NCBI GenBank assembly: GCA_016200895.1
Contig: JACQDX010000087.1
Span: forward strand, 1-49,473
Source of the DNA: Burkholderiales bacterium
GTDB taxonomy: Bacteria > Pseudomonadota > Gammaproteobacteria > Burkholderiales > Burkholderiaceae_D
Direction: 5' to 3'
DNA length: 49,473 bases
The notes under the pieces were generated by a model, which saw only the letters and a list, made by a program, of their open reading frames with translations, did not search any database and was not told the DNA's origin. Of the stretch, positions 8,840-16,613 are shown piece after piece. A program made the position numbers and the translations under genes. The number at the start of each line of letters is the position of its first letter. Position 1 is the stretch's first letter.

Positions 8840-10297
8840 ATGAAAACTGATCATCACCGCAAACCGCAACAAACCAATCTGACCCGCCGCGCTGGCCTGG
8901 TCGTTGCCCTATGGCTAGGCTTCTGGATACTCGCTCTGGGACTGGTTATTGCGCTGGCCTGGGTGCCGATTACCCAGATGAATCACCGTTCTTCTCTGCA
9001 ATTTTCGGGGGTCATTGCAGGTATCGCCGCATTGACGCTGGCGTATTCCCTGCGTCCACGCAGCAAAGAGAAAAAGAGTGGCGATACCGTCAAACCTTTA
9101 TCTCGCGAAACCGCAGCACCCTTGTATGCAATGGTCGAACGCATCGCCAAAGAACTCAAGGTGGATGCACCGGTCAATATCCATTTGATAGGTGCTGCAT
9201 CTGCCTTCATCAGTGGCAAAAAGAACTGGCGCGGCAAGGTGAAAGAGCTTGAAGTTGGCTTGGGTCTGCCCTTGCTGGGTACCTTGTCAAAAGCTGAACT
9301 GGGCTCGGTCATCGCCCATGAATTTGGTCATTTTGTGGCTGGTGATTTGGCATTGGGACCATGGGTATACCGTACCCGCACTTCCATTGCTTACACCGTC
9401 ACCGACCTTGATGACTCCATGTTTTTCCTGGATGTCTTGTTCCGCTATTACGGAAAATGGTTTTTGAAATTATCTGCAGCTGTCTCGCGTGAGCAGGAAT
9501 TTGCTGCCGACGCATTAGCGGCAAAACAATTTGGCCCGGTAGCCACCCGTAGCGCGCTGGAAAAAGTGCATTTGATTTCACCGATGTGGTCCAGCTATCT
9601 TGACTATGAACTTGGCCCTGCATTGAATCGTGGTGCCCGCATGCCCATCTTTGAAGGCTTTAGGCGCTTTTGCAAACCCGGAGTGAAACGGGCTGACATA
9701 CAAGCTGCAATTACTTATGCCGAATCGCATACCACTTCAGAATTTGATACTCATCCAAGTATGGAAGAACGGGTGGCGGCGGTTGTTCCTGGAGCAAAGC
9801 CCGGTTTCCCTCCCTTGTCTCAATGCCTGCATTTGCTGGGGGGAGAAGTAGAAACAGAGAACGCCTGGTACGCCCTGTTTGAAAAAGAACAATTGCAAGT
9901 TTGCGACTGGGACCGTTATGCCACCGAAGTTTTGCAAGAACAAAACAAGCAAAGATTTGCCGGTAGCTGGATGGACCCGCAAGCCCTGCAACTGAATGAG
10001 TTGGTAAAAATGGCGACGGACCCGAATGGCTTATGGGGCAGGCTCAGGCCAGAAGGTGTGAGCTTTTTATCTCCCATGGGCAAGCGTTTTTATGTGCTCG
10101 AAATCATGGAGTCCTGGATCACTGCCTGCCTGACTCATTATGGCTATACAGCCAGCCTGGTGCCCGGACAGGCATTGACCATGACGCGAGCAGATATCAG
10201 AATCATGCCGTCCGAATTACTACAGGCTGCCTTGCAATCCAAATTGACTGCAAGCTATCTGAATGGCTTGCAGGCAGAGAGCGCAACGCCAGCTTAG
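8840..10297 (+). CDS. Membrane-anchored M48 family zinc metallopeptidase
   Basis: The 485-residue protein has two N-terminal hydrophobic segments (about residues 18-45 and 53-70). The peptidase core contains HEFGH at 160-164 (two zinc ligands and the catalytic Glu) and the third ligand in EFAADALA (E220, D224), the standard M48 arrangement seen in HtpX and Ste24. The C-terminal 200 residues are family-unassigned. The gene begins 7 nt after the TPR-like membrane protein. M48 enzymes usually degrade misfolded or specific membrane or envelope proteins; no substrate can be named here. It converges with the ABC permease gene with only 12 nt between stops and no visible terminator. Confidence 0.9.
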   Translation: MKTDHHRKPQQTNLTRRAGLVVALWLGFWILALGLVIALAWVPITQMNHRSSLQFSGVIAGIAALTLAYSLRPRSKEKKSGDTVKPLSRETAAPLYAMVERIAKELKVDAPVNIHLIGAASAFISGKKNWRGKVKELEVGLGLPLLGTLSKAELGSVIAHEFGHFVAGDLALGPWVYRTRTSIAYTVTDLDDSMFFLDVLFRYYGKWFLKLSAAVSREQEFAADALAAKQFGPVATRSALEKVHLISPMWSSYLDYELGPALNRGARMPIFEGFRRFCKPGVKRADIQAAITYAESHTTSEFDTHPSMEERVAAVVPGAKPGFPPLSQCLHLLGGEVETENAWYALFEKEQLQVCDWDRYATEVLQEQNKQRFAGSWMDPQALQLNELVKMATDPNGLWGRLRPEGVSFLSPMGKRFYVLEIMESWITACLTHYGYTASLVPGQALTMTRADIRIMPSELLQAALQSKLTASYLNGLQAESATPA

Positions 10298-10309
10298 CTG
10301 GTCAAAAAA

Positions 10310-10969
10310 TCAAACTTGATGAGCCTTTTGCAATCGTTTCTCCAGTCGTCTTTGCACGACTTCAAAACACAGGCTGAGTGCCCAATAGACGCAAGCGGCA
10401 GCAATATACAGTGGCAAAGGGCGAAAGCTGGTGGCGATGACTTCCTTAGTCGCCAGCATCAGCTCCGTCACCGTGATGACGGATACCAGAGAGGTATCCT
10501 TGATCAGACTGATCAGGGTATTGCTCATTGACGGTACGGCCACACGCATGGCTTGCGGTACGACGATGTAACGCAGGGTCTGTCCATAATTCAAACCCAG
10601 GCTGAAACTGGCAGACCACTGGCCACGGCTGACGCCCACTATCGCGCCGCGTATACTTTCCGACAGATAAGCACCAGCATTCAGGCTCAGTGCCAGTATG
10701 CCTGCCGATGTCGCTGAGAATTCTATACCTATGCTGGGCAGGCCATAGTAGATGACGAATATCTGCACCAGCAAGGGTGTACCGCGTATCAGGCTGACAT
10801 AGACTGCAGCCGGTGTGCTGATCAATTTGCTTGGCAATATCCGTGCAATCGCCAGCAAGAAACCCAGGATCAAGCCACCTACCATGGCACCTATGGCAAA
10901 CAACAAGGTATAGGCAACCCCCTTCAACATGACCGGGGCTGCCATTTGCAGTAATTCGAAAATTTCCAT
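10310..10969 (-). CDS. Polar amino acid/cystine ABC transporter permease (TcyL/YecS-like)
   Basis: The 219-residue protein has about five membrane helices and the family EAA loop region (about 120-150; NYGQTLRYIVVPQAMRVAVPSM, with the conserved P-Q-A). Near the first third is the HisM-type motif SLIRGTPLLVQ (about 59-69), which defines amino-acid importers. Residues resemble the cystine permease YecS. It pairs with the binding protein encoded upstream (67 nt gap). No ATP-binding subunit gene is present on either side: the downstream neighbour converges. The ATPase must be encoded elsewhere or shared with another importer. Confidence 0.85.
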   Translation of the reverse strand: MEIFELLQMAAPVMLKGVAYTLLFAIGAMVGGLILGFLLAIARILPSKLISTPAAVYVSLIRGTPLLVQIFVIYYGLPSIGIEFSATSAGILALSLNAGAYLSESIRGAIVGVSRGQWSASFSLGLNYGQTLRYIVVPQAMRVAVPSMSNTLISLIKDTSLVSVITVTELMLATKEVIATSFRPLPLYIAAACVYWALSLCFEVVQRRLEKRLQKAHQV

Positions 10970-10975
10970 GGCAAC

Positions 10976-11008
10976 TTTAAAAAGAAATATCCCCGCAGGA
11001 CGGGGATA
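10976..11008 (-). terminator. Hairpin with U-tract between binding-protein and permease genes (partial terminator)
   Basis: On the minus strand TATCCCCG/CGGGGATA (10988-10995 and 11001-11008) forms a perfect 8-bp stem with a 5-nt loop, followed by TTTCTTTTT. It lies between the two importer genes. Such elements commonly let the binding protein be made in excess over the membrane subunit, by attenuation or 3'-end stabilisation. Confidence 0.65.
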
Positions 11009-11036
11009 GTAGTGACATTAAATGGATTTAAACCAC

Positions 11037-11906
11037 TTAATCATACAGCTTAAGTGGCTGACATGGCTCTTTGCAGATCAATGTCAGCCATACTGCGACG
11101 TGTTGCGCTGAAGGTGCCTTACTCGCATCCTTGCCAAACCATTTGTTGGATACTTTGGCAAAGCTGCCATCCTTGATGAGTTCGGCCAGGGCCGCATTCA
11201 ACGCTGCGGCAAATTTAGGATTACCCTTTTGGAAGGGAATACCATTTTTTGCAATTTCACCGATAGGTGCGCCAGCCTTGACAGGCAGATTGCTAGTCTT
11301 CAACAAATAAGCAACCATCAGGCTGTCGTTCAATGCAGCATCAACCCGCCCTGCTGCCAGGTCTTGCAGGTATTCTGGTGCCCCGGGATAGCTCTTGACT
11401 TCGATACCGGCCACGGCCTTGGCACGCTCTTCATAATTGCTACCCTGCCCTACGCCCAGTTTTTTGCCTTTCAGGTCTTCCAGGCTTTTGAACTCGCGCT
11501 TGTCATCTTTCTTGACGATGAGCTGGGCACTAGACACAGTGTAAGGATCAGAGAAATCAAAAGTTTCCTGGCGCTTGGCTGTGATACCGACTTGATTGAC
11601 GATGACATCAAACTTGCCCGCAGACAGGCCTGCGAGTATGCCACTCCATTCAGAAGTCACAAATTCTGGTTTGACACCAAGTTTGGCTGCCAGCAATTTG
11701 GCAACATCAACGTCGAAACCGGCCAGCTCATTGGTTTTGGTATCTTTGAAATTGAAGGGAGGATAAGTTCCTTCCAGCGCTATTTTCAACGTGCCACGTG
11801 ACTTGACAGTATCCAGTAAATCAGCTGCCGTGACAGTCAGGGATGCGCCAGCTAAAACTATGCCGGCGAATAAAGTGGAGATTGTTTTTTTTGTAGAAAT
11901 TTTCAT
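11037..11906 (-). CDS. Periplasmic cystine/polar amino acid-binding protein (FliY/TcyJ-like) with an unusual C-terminal tail
   Basis: The chosen start (second of two adjacent ATGs, 11904-11906) sits at normal distance from AGGGA and gives 289 residues: a signal peptide (MKISTKK, hydrophobic core, cleavage near TAA) and a type-II periplasmic binding fold. Family markers are GTLKIALEGTYPPFNF, GFDVDVAKLLA, KFDVIVNQVGIT and the Arg-containing RQETFDFSDPYT. Homologues end at the equivalent of WFGKDASK. This protein continues about 23 residues (APSAQHVAVWLTLICKEPC...), including two Cys. The extra DNA contains a 10-bp inverted repeat (11055-11064/11081-11090), suggesting loss of the ancestral stop and translation through a hairpin. 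It is expressed ahead of the permease. Confidence 0.85.
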   Translation of the reverse strand: MKISTKKTISTLFAGIVLAGASLTVTAADLLDTVKSRGTLKIALEGTYPPFNFKDTKTNELAGFDVDVAKLLAAKLGVKPEFVTSEWSGILAGLSAGKFDVIVNQVGITAKRQETFDFSDPYTVSSAQLIVKKDDKREFKSLEDLKGKKLGVGQGSNYEERAKAVAGIEVKSYPGAPEYLQDLAAGRVDAALNDSLMVAYLLKTSNLPVKAGAPIGEIAKNGIPFQKGNPKFAAALNAALAELIKDGSFAKVSNKWFGKDASKAPSAQHVAVWLTLICKEPCQPLKLYD

Positions 11907-12099
11907 CATATTCCCTGGAAGTTTTCCTTCCTTCATCACACATGAATGAAGGCATATACATTGAAACATGCCGGATGGAAAGATTATCCGGCGACCTGAT
12001 TATGATATGGAGTCAGGCTGGTGAAGGACAACGAAGTATTTCTTATTTGCATATACCAAGCACAACTATATGCGCAAAACGAGAAAGCGAGAAAGTCAG

Positions 12100-12139
12100 G
12101 AGATCAGAATAAATAGAAACGCCACCGCATGGTGATGGC
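12100..12139 (-). terminator. Probable terminator of the small gene at 12152-12466
   Basis: Just past the stop, the minus strand folds CGCC(AT)CACC with GGTGGCG (within 12119-12139, two bases bulged) around a 4-nt loop, followed by the T-rich TTTCTATTTATT. The bulge lowers certainty. Confidence 0.45.
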
Positions 12140-12151
12140 GCAAAAAAGGGG

Positions 12152-12466
12152 TCAGAAAGAAGGCAGGTCACTCAAGCTATGGCCGGGAACATCATTGCTG
12201 GCTGTGCTCAGACCATGCACACCATCATCATATTGTATACCTACAACTTTTGGCCCCAGTATGATGCCGTTTTCACTCTGGAATTTTGGCAAGACTTCAT
12301 CCCCATTGGCAATGGTATCCAATACCACCTGCACATCTGCTTCCTGTGGATCATCTACCATGGCAGGCGGCATGACTTGCCCACCCTTGCTCTTGCCCCA
12401 GCGTACTTTGGCGATACGCTCTCCACTGTCATCAAAACGGACGGCTTCAATAAAAAATAATGCCAT
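12152..12466 (-). CDS. Small uncharacterised cytosolic protein (possibly DUF3892-like)
   Basis: The ATG at 12464-12466 is preceded by AGGAG with 7-nt spacing, giving a 104-residue protein; an upstream ATG lacks such a site. It starts ALFFIEAVRFDDSGERIAKVRWG, continues with an acidic middle (DDPQEADVQVVLDTIANGDEV) and has GPKVVGIQYDDGVHGL near residue 80. There is no signal peptide or membrane segment. The pattern (short beta strands, 'DxI..GdeV', 'GpkV') reminds me of DUF3892 proteins, but this is not certain. It is monocistronic, with its own candidate terminator. Confidence 0.6.
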   Translation of the reverse strand: MALFFIEAVRFDDSGERIAKVRWGKSKGGQVMPPAMVDDPQEADVQVVLDTIANGDEVLPKFQSENGIILGPKVVGIQYDDGVHGLSTASNDVPGHSLSDLPSF

Positions 12467-12771
12467 GATCACGCTCCTCATCAAAGTTGCAAAGAAAATC
12501 GGGAAGAAAATTGAATGGCCTATATAAACGGCCAGCGCTAATTTCTGTTTACGAATACTCCGTATATTTGCTAGTTAGCTTATCTTGCGCCTTCAGTATG
12601 ACAGCTAAATGTCACGATGTCGTGCAAAAAAAGCACCTTAAATCAACATGTTAGCAAATTAAAGTTCGCATTCAAGTGAAATTTATTAGCCCCAATAGCA
12701 AAGCGGCTGACAGAAGCTTTTCGCTCTGTCAGCCGCTTACATGCTCGATTTGACTTATTTAGCTGACTTAT
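12467..12771. other. 305-nt intergenic region between the small gene and prfC
   Basis: There is no open frame of note. The left half should hold the promoter of the small gene. It also contains a CACGA-TG-TCGTG palindrome near 12613 and a small GTGC-A7-GCAC hairpin just after it. The right half holds the prfC 3' hairpin and the tandem repeat listed separately. Confidence 0.5.
12701..12738 (-). terminator. 14-bp hairpin downstream of prfC
   Basis: AAGCGGCTGACAGA (12701-12714) pairs perfectly with TCTGTCAGCCGCTT (12725-12738) around a 10-nt loop, 34 nt past the prfC stop. Only TTTG follows on the minus strand, so it may be a 3'-end-protecting hairpin rather than a full intrinsic terminator. 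Confidence 0.55.
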
Positions 12772-12776
12772 TTAGC
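12751..12776. repeat. Tandem 13-bp duplication spanning the prfC stop codon
   Basis: TGACTTATTTAGC occurs twice without a gap (12751-12763, 12764-12776). Read on the minus strand, each copy contains TAA ATA AG, so the stop codon region of prfC is duplicated. Confidence 0.9.
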
Positions 12777-14457
12777 CAAGCTTTGCCGCATGCTCACGCG
12801 TGGCATGGAAAGTTACGCCAGGCCAACGTTCTTGTGTCAACTTCAGGTTCACACCAGATGTCGCCAGGTAAGCCATATTGCCCGCAGCGTCATAGGCGAT
12901 GTTGCCGCCAGCGCTGGAACGTTCAAAATCGGCCAACATTTTTTTATCTTCACAACTGATCCAACGCGCGCTACTGATGCTGGTGCCTTCAAACACAGCG
13001 TCAACGCCATATTCATTTTTAAGACGGCTGGCGACCACTTCAAACTGCAAGACACCTACCGCACCCAGTACCAGATCACTGCTGACAACCGGTTTGAACA
13101 CCTGCACAGCGCCCTCTTCACCCAACTGCTGCAAGCCTTTTTGCAATTGCTTGATTTTGAGTGGATTCAAAATACGTGCTGTACGGAAAAAGTCTGGCGC
13201 GAAATAAGGGATTCCAGTAAATTGCAGCAACTCACCTTCAGAGAAGCTGTCACCTATCTGCATATTGCCGTGATTAGGCAAACCAATAATGTCGCCAGCA
13301 TATGCCTCTTCCACCTGTTCACGCGAAGACGCCATGAAGGTCACAACGGACGATACCTTGATCTCGCGGTTAAGACGCAAATGCTTGAGCTTCATACCGC
13401 GTTCAAAACGACCCGAACAAACTCGTAGGAAAGCGATACGGTCACGGTGGGCCGGGTCCATGTTCGCCTGGATTTTGAAAATGAAACCAGAGAATGGCAC
13501 TTCTTTAGGCTCGACAGAACGTATTGTCGCATCACGCTCACGCGGTGCCGGTGCCCAATCCAGCAGGGCATTCAGGATCTCACGCACACCAAAGTTATTG
13601 ATGGCAGAACCAAAGAATACTGGCGTTTGCACACCAGCCAAAAAGTCATCCAGGCTGAATGGATGGGACGCACCGTGTACCAGTTCGACCTCCATCTTCA
13701 GTTGCTCGATTTCCAGCGGGAACATTTCTACCAGACGGGGATTATTGATGCCCTTGATGACTTCAAATTCCTGGTCTGCACGCTCGCTACCTGGCGTGAA
13801 CAGCAAAATCTCATCTTTCAGTATGTGATACACGCCACGGAAAGTTTTACCCATGCCTATGGGCCAGGTCACCGGGGCGCACTTTATCTTCAGTACCGAC
13901 TCCAGCTCATCCAGCAACTCCAGCGGGTCGCGGGTTTCGCGGTCCATCTTGTTGACGAAGGTGATAATGGGCGTATTGCGCATGCGGCAAACGTTCAACA
14001 ATTTAATGGTTTGCTCTTCCACACCCTTGGCGGCATCGATCACCATCAGGGCAGAATCCACAGCCGTCAATACGCGATAGGTATCTTCAGAAAAGTCCTG
14101 GTGACCAGGAGTGTCAAGCAGGTTGACGACGTGGTCGAGATATTCAAACTGCATGACGGAGGACGCAACTGAGATACCACGCTGCTTTTCTATCTCCATC
14201 CAGTCGGACGTCGCATGGCGGCCACTCTTGCGCGCCTTGACCGTACCGGCCAGTTGAATCGCGCCCGAAAACATCAGGAGCTTTTCTGTCAGCGTGGTTT
14301 TACCCGCATCCGGATGGGAAATAATGCCAAAGGTTCGACGGCGTGCCACTTCGCGGTTGATCAGGTCTTTAGACGGCGTGCTGACCGTAGTCGATTCTGC
14401 GGCTAGCTCGTGATCGGATTCCGGGCTATCGTCTGGGGATGTATTCATGGTGTTCAT
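12772..14457 (-). CDS. prfC: Peptide chain release factor 3 (translational GTPase RF3)
   Basis: The roughly 561-residue protein shows all GTPase motifs: the P-loop [14 protein letters not shown], the RGISV switch I, DTPGH (G3), NKMD (G4), and GSA in [11 protein letters not shown] (G5). The RF3-specific beta-barrel and C-terminal domains follow. RF3 uses GTP to recycle RF1/RF2 from terminated ribosomes. The Ser/Asp-rich N-terminal 30 residues exceed the Escherichia coli length (529), and the start is ambiguous: ATGs at 14455-14457 and 14446-14448, and a further one at 14485-14487, all lack a strong ribosome-binding site. Because the first conserved block starts at [22 protein letters not shown], any of them preserves function. 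It ends ...REHAAKLG, just past the usual ...TREH end. Confidence 0.95.
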   Translation of the reverse strand: MNTMNTSPDDSPESDHELAAESTTVSTPSKDLINREVARRRTFGIISHPDAGKTTLTEKLLMFSGAIQLAGTVKARKSGRHATSDWMEIEKQRGISVASSVMQFEYLDHVVNLLDTPGHQDFSEDTYRVLTAVDSALMVIDAAKGVEEQTIKLLNVCRMRNTPIITFVNKMDRETRDPLELLDELESVLKIKCAPVTWPIGMGKTFRGVYHILKDEILLFTPGSERADQEFEVIKGINNPRLVEMFPLEIEQLKMEVELVHGASHPFSLDDFLAGVQTPVFFGSAINNFGVREILNALLDWAPAPRERDATIRSVEPKEVPFSGFIFKIQANMDPAHRDRIAFLRVCSGRFERGMKLKHLRLNREIKVSSVVTFMASSREQVEEAYAGDIIGLPNHGNMQIGDSFSEGELLQFTGIPYFAPDFFRTARILNPLKIKQLQKGLQQLGEEGAVQVFKPVVSSDLVLGAVGVLQFEVVASRLKNEYGVDAVFEGTSISSARWISCEDKKMLADFERSSAGGNIAYDAAGNMAYLATSGVNLKLTQERWPGVTFHATREHAAKLG

Positions 14458-14694
14458 GCTGATGCCGCAAAAATGGAAGAAAAACATGCAAGTTTAGCTG
14501 GTATTGGGGGCGAAGTCGAATACATGGACATGCAATATCTGCTTAACCGATAGTTTTGCCGTAAGGAAATAATTGAAATCACAATTTATCCAGAGATTTT
14601 CTTGCTCTTTCCTGCATCAATGCCATCATATGGACTTGCTGACATCCCATCTGATGCATTTTAGCGAAGTGTTTAGCCAACCATTTAACCGACC

Positions 14695-15441
14695 ATGAAG
14701 AAATTTGCTCTTAAGGCAACATTTTCTATCTGCACTTTCACGACCATGCCAGCCTTGGCAGGTTCTGGCTATTATCTGGTCAGCATCTATGAGAGTGAAG
14801 GTGAAAAGACCGTGGATTTCAAAACCTGGTCTTCTTTTGCCGACAACCAGCCTACCTCAACCGTCCCAGACCTGGGGTTTGGATATATGCCCAATAGGAC
14901 CTGGTACACCGAGGTATATGCCACCTGGTTCAGGCAAGGTGCAAATTCCCTGGCCAATAGCGCCTGGACTTGGCAAAACGATTTCTTGATGACCCATGGC
15001 CAGTACGACTTTGACCTGGCCCTGCATACGAGCCTGAATAAAAATACCGACACCAGCCGCGGCGTGGACTTTGAATTTGGCCCTGCCGTACAAACAGAAT
15101 TTGGCAGGCTGCAGGTCAATACCAATCTCTTTCTCGAGCGGACTTACCGCACCAGTCCGGCTACCCACCTGCAAATGAAATACCAGTGGCAGGGAAAATA
15201 CCGTTTCCGACCCGAACTGGAACTTGGCCTGCAAGGTTTTGGTGAACTGGGTGACTGGGACAACTGGTCGGCAAGAGCCTTGCAGTCTCACCGTGCCGGC
15301 CCCATGATTTCTGGCAGTTTCAGGCTGGGGAACCCGGCAGATAGCAAGCAAACCGTCAAGTATGAAGCGTCGTATGTCGTGGGCAAACTCAATGCCCGCC
15401 ATGCAGGGATATTGAGCATGCGCCTTCAATACGCATTCTGA
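14695..15441 (+). CDS. Predicted outer-membrane beta-barrel protein
   Basis: The 248-residue protein begins with a signal peptide (MKKFALKATF..., cleavage after about residue 22, ALA). The rest alternates hydrophobic and polar residues and is rich in aromatics, with repeated strand-like pieces such as TWYTEVYATWF, QYDFDLALHTSL, VDFEFGPAVQTEF, LQMKYQWQGKYRF and ELELGLQGFGEL. It ends LSMRLQYAF with the terminal Phe typical of BAM-assembled barrels. About 10-12 strands seem likely. I recognise no specific family or ligand. It stands alone, with no strong ribosome-binding site. Confidence 0.7.
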   Translation: MKKFALKATFSICTFTTMPALAGSGYYLVSIYESEGEKTVDFKTWSSFADNQPTSTVPDLGFGYMPNRTWYTEVYATWFRQGANSLANSAWTWQNDFLMTHGQYDFDLALHTSLNKNTDTSRGVDFEFGPAVQTEFGRLQVNTNLFLERTYRTSPATHLQMKYQWQGKYRFRPELELGLQGFGELGDWDNWSARALQSHRAGPMISGSFRLGNPADSKQTVKYEASYVVGKLNARHAGILSMRLQYAF

Positions 15442-15566
15442 TCTGCACACAATACGACTGCTTTGCTATATCCTCGTCATCTTTGCGGCTTACAATCTTA
15501 ACTACCATATTGACCACACCTTTGGTATTGATTACTCCTTATTGATTATTTCTTTCTGACATTCCT

Positions 15567-16580
15567 ATGAAAAAGTTACTGATTTCCGCTTTCGTGCTGG
15601 CATTGGCCAGTTTGCCGCAGCTGAGTTTTGCCTGGGGTGCCGATGGTCACCAGACAGTAGGTGCGATTGCAGAGAACCTGCTGGCTGGCAGCAAAGCCGG
15701 TGCCCAGGTCAAAACCCTGCTGGGTGACAATACATTGGAGAAAATCGCCGTCTGGGGCGATTGCGTCAAAGGTATCGCCCCGGACAAGGATTTTGCCTAT
15801 ACTTCTACTGGCCGCTACCCAGAATGCGCGTCTTTCGAGACAGCAGCAGGTATCGCTGCCATGGCCGACTATGTAAAACGCAATAACACCAATTGCAATC
15901 CGGCCTCTGATGAAGAAAACTGCCATAAGCAATATCACTATGCAGACGTGGCCTTGCAACATGATCAATACAAACTGGGCTATGTCGGCACCAGTGACCA
16001 TGACGTGGTCTACGCCATCCGCGCTGCTGTCCTGGTCTTGCAAGGCAAACCCCAGCCCGCCCCCTTCAACTTCAAAGACAAGCAAGAAGCCCTGATGTTG
16101 CTGACCCACTATGTCGGCGACTTGCATCAGCCCCTGCATGTAGGCTCCATCTTCCTGAATGCTGATGGCAAGATTATTAATCCTGATGAAGGTCAGTATG
16201 ACCGGGGCAGCAATACAGTAGGTGGCAATGCCCTGCAATGCCCATGTGGCAATCTGCACTCCATGTGGGATGACCTGCCACAGCAATTCAAACGTGGCCG
16301 CATGAATGACGCTTTGACTAAAAAGGCCAAAACTGTGACACCAAGTAATGGCGCCATCGAAGAATTGCCAATGTTGTGGGCCAATGATGCCATCCGCGAT
16401 GCCAAAGTTTTGTTTGCCGGTACACAATTCAGTAAAAGTACACCGAACCAAAAGGGTAATAGCTGGTCTATTGCTTTACCACTCGAATATGAAAAAACCA
16501 TGCTGAATATGAAAGAAGACGCGCTGGCACGTGCTGGTGCTCATCTGGCCCAGTTGTTAAAAACCATCTGGCCCGAATAA
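15567..16580 (+). CDS. Secreted S1/P1-type zinc nuclease
   Basis: The 337-residue protein has a signal peptide (residues 1-22, ending SFA) and the mature protein begins W-G-A-D-G-H. In the S1/P1 family the mature N-terminal Trp and a nearby His are zinc ligands. Further ligand motifs are seen: YHYADVAL (around residue 123), HDVVYAI, LTHYVGDLHQPLHVG (around 176-190, the hallmark H-x3-D-x-H-x3-H) and GNLHSMWDD (around 228). These enzymes cleave single-stranded DNA/RNA and 3'-nucleotides using three zinc ions. A periplasmic or extracellular nutrient-scavenging role is inferred. Internal Cys pairs suggest disulfides. It is followed by sppA 33 nt later on the same strand. Confidence 0.9.
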   Translation: MKKLLISAFVLALASLPQLSFAWGADGHQTVGAIAENLLAGSKAGAQVKTLLGDNTLEKIAVWGDCVKGIAPDKDFAYTSTGRYPECASFETAAGIAAMADYVKRNNTNCNPASDEENCHKQYHYADVALQHDQYKLGYVGTSDHDVVYAIRAAVLVLQGKPQPAPFNFKDKQEALMLLTHYVGDLHQPLHVGSIFLNADGKIINPDEGQYDRGSNTVGGNALQCPCGNLHSMWDDLPQQFKRGRMNDALTKKAKTVTPSNGAIEELPMLWANDAIRDAKVLFAGTQFSKSTPNQKGNSWSIALPLEYEKTMLNMKEDALARAGAHLAQLLKTIWPE

Positions 16581-16613
16581 TTCAGTTCTATTGTCACATT
16601 AGGAAAATTTGCT

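Noticed and set aside
13447..14172. 241-codon frame antisense to prfC
   Set aside because: Shadow of the conserved GTPase gene, without its own start signal or motifs.
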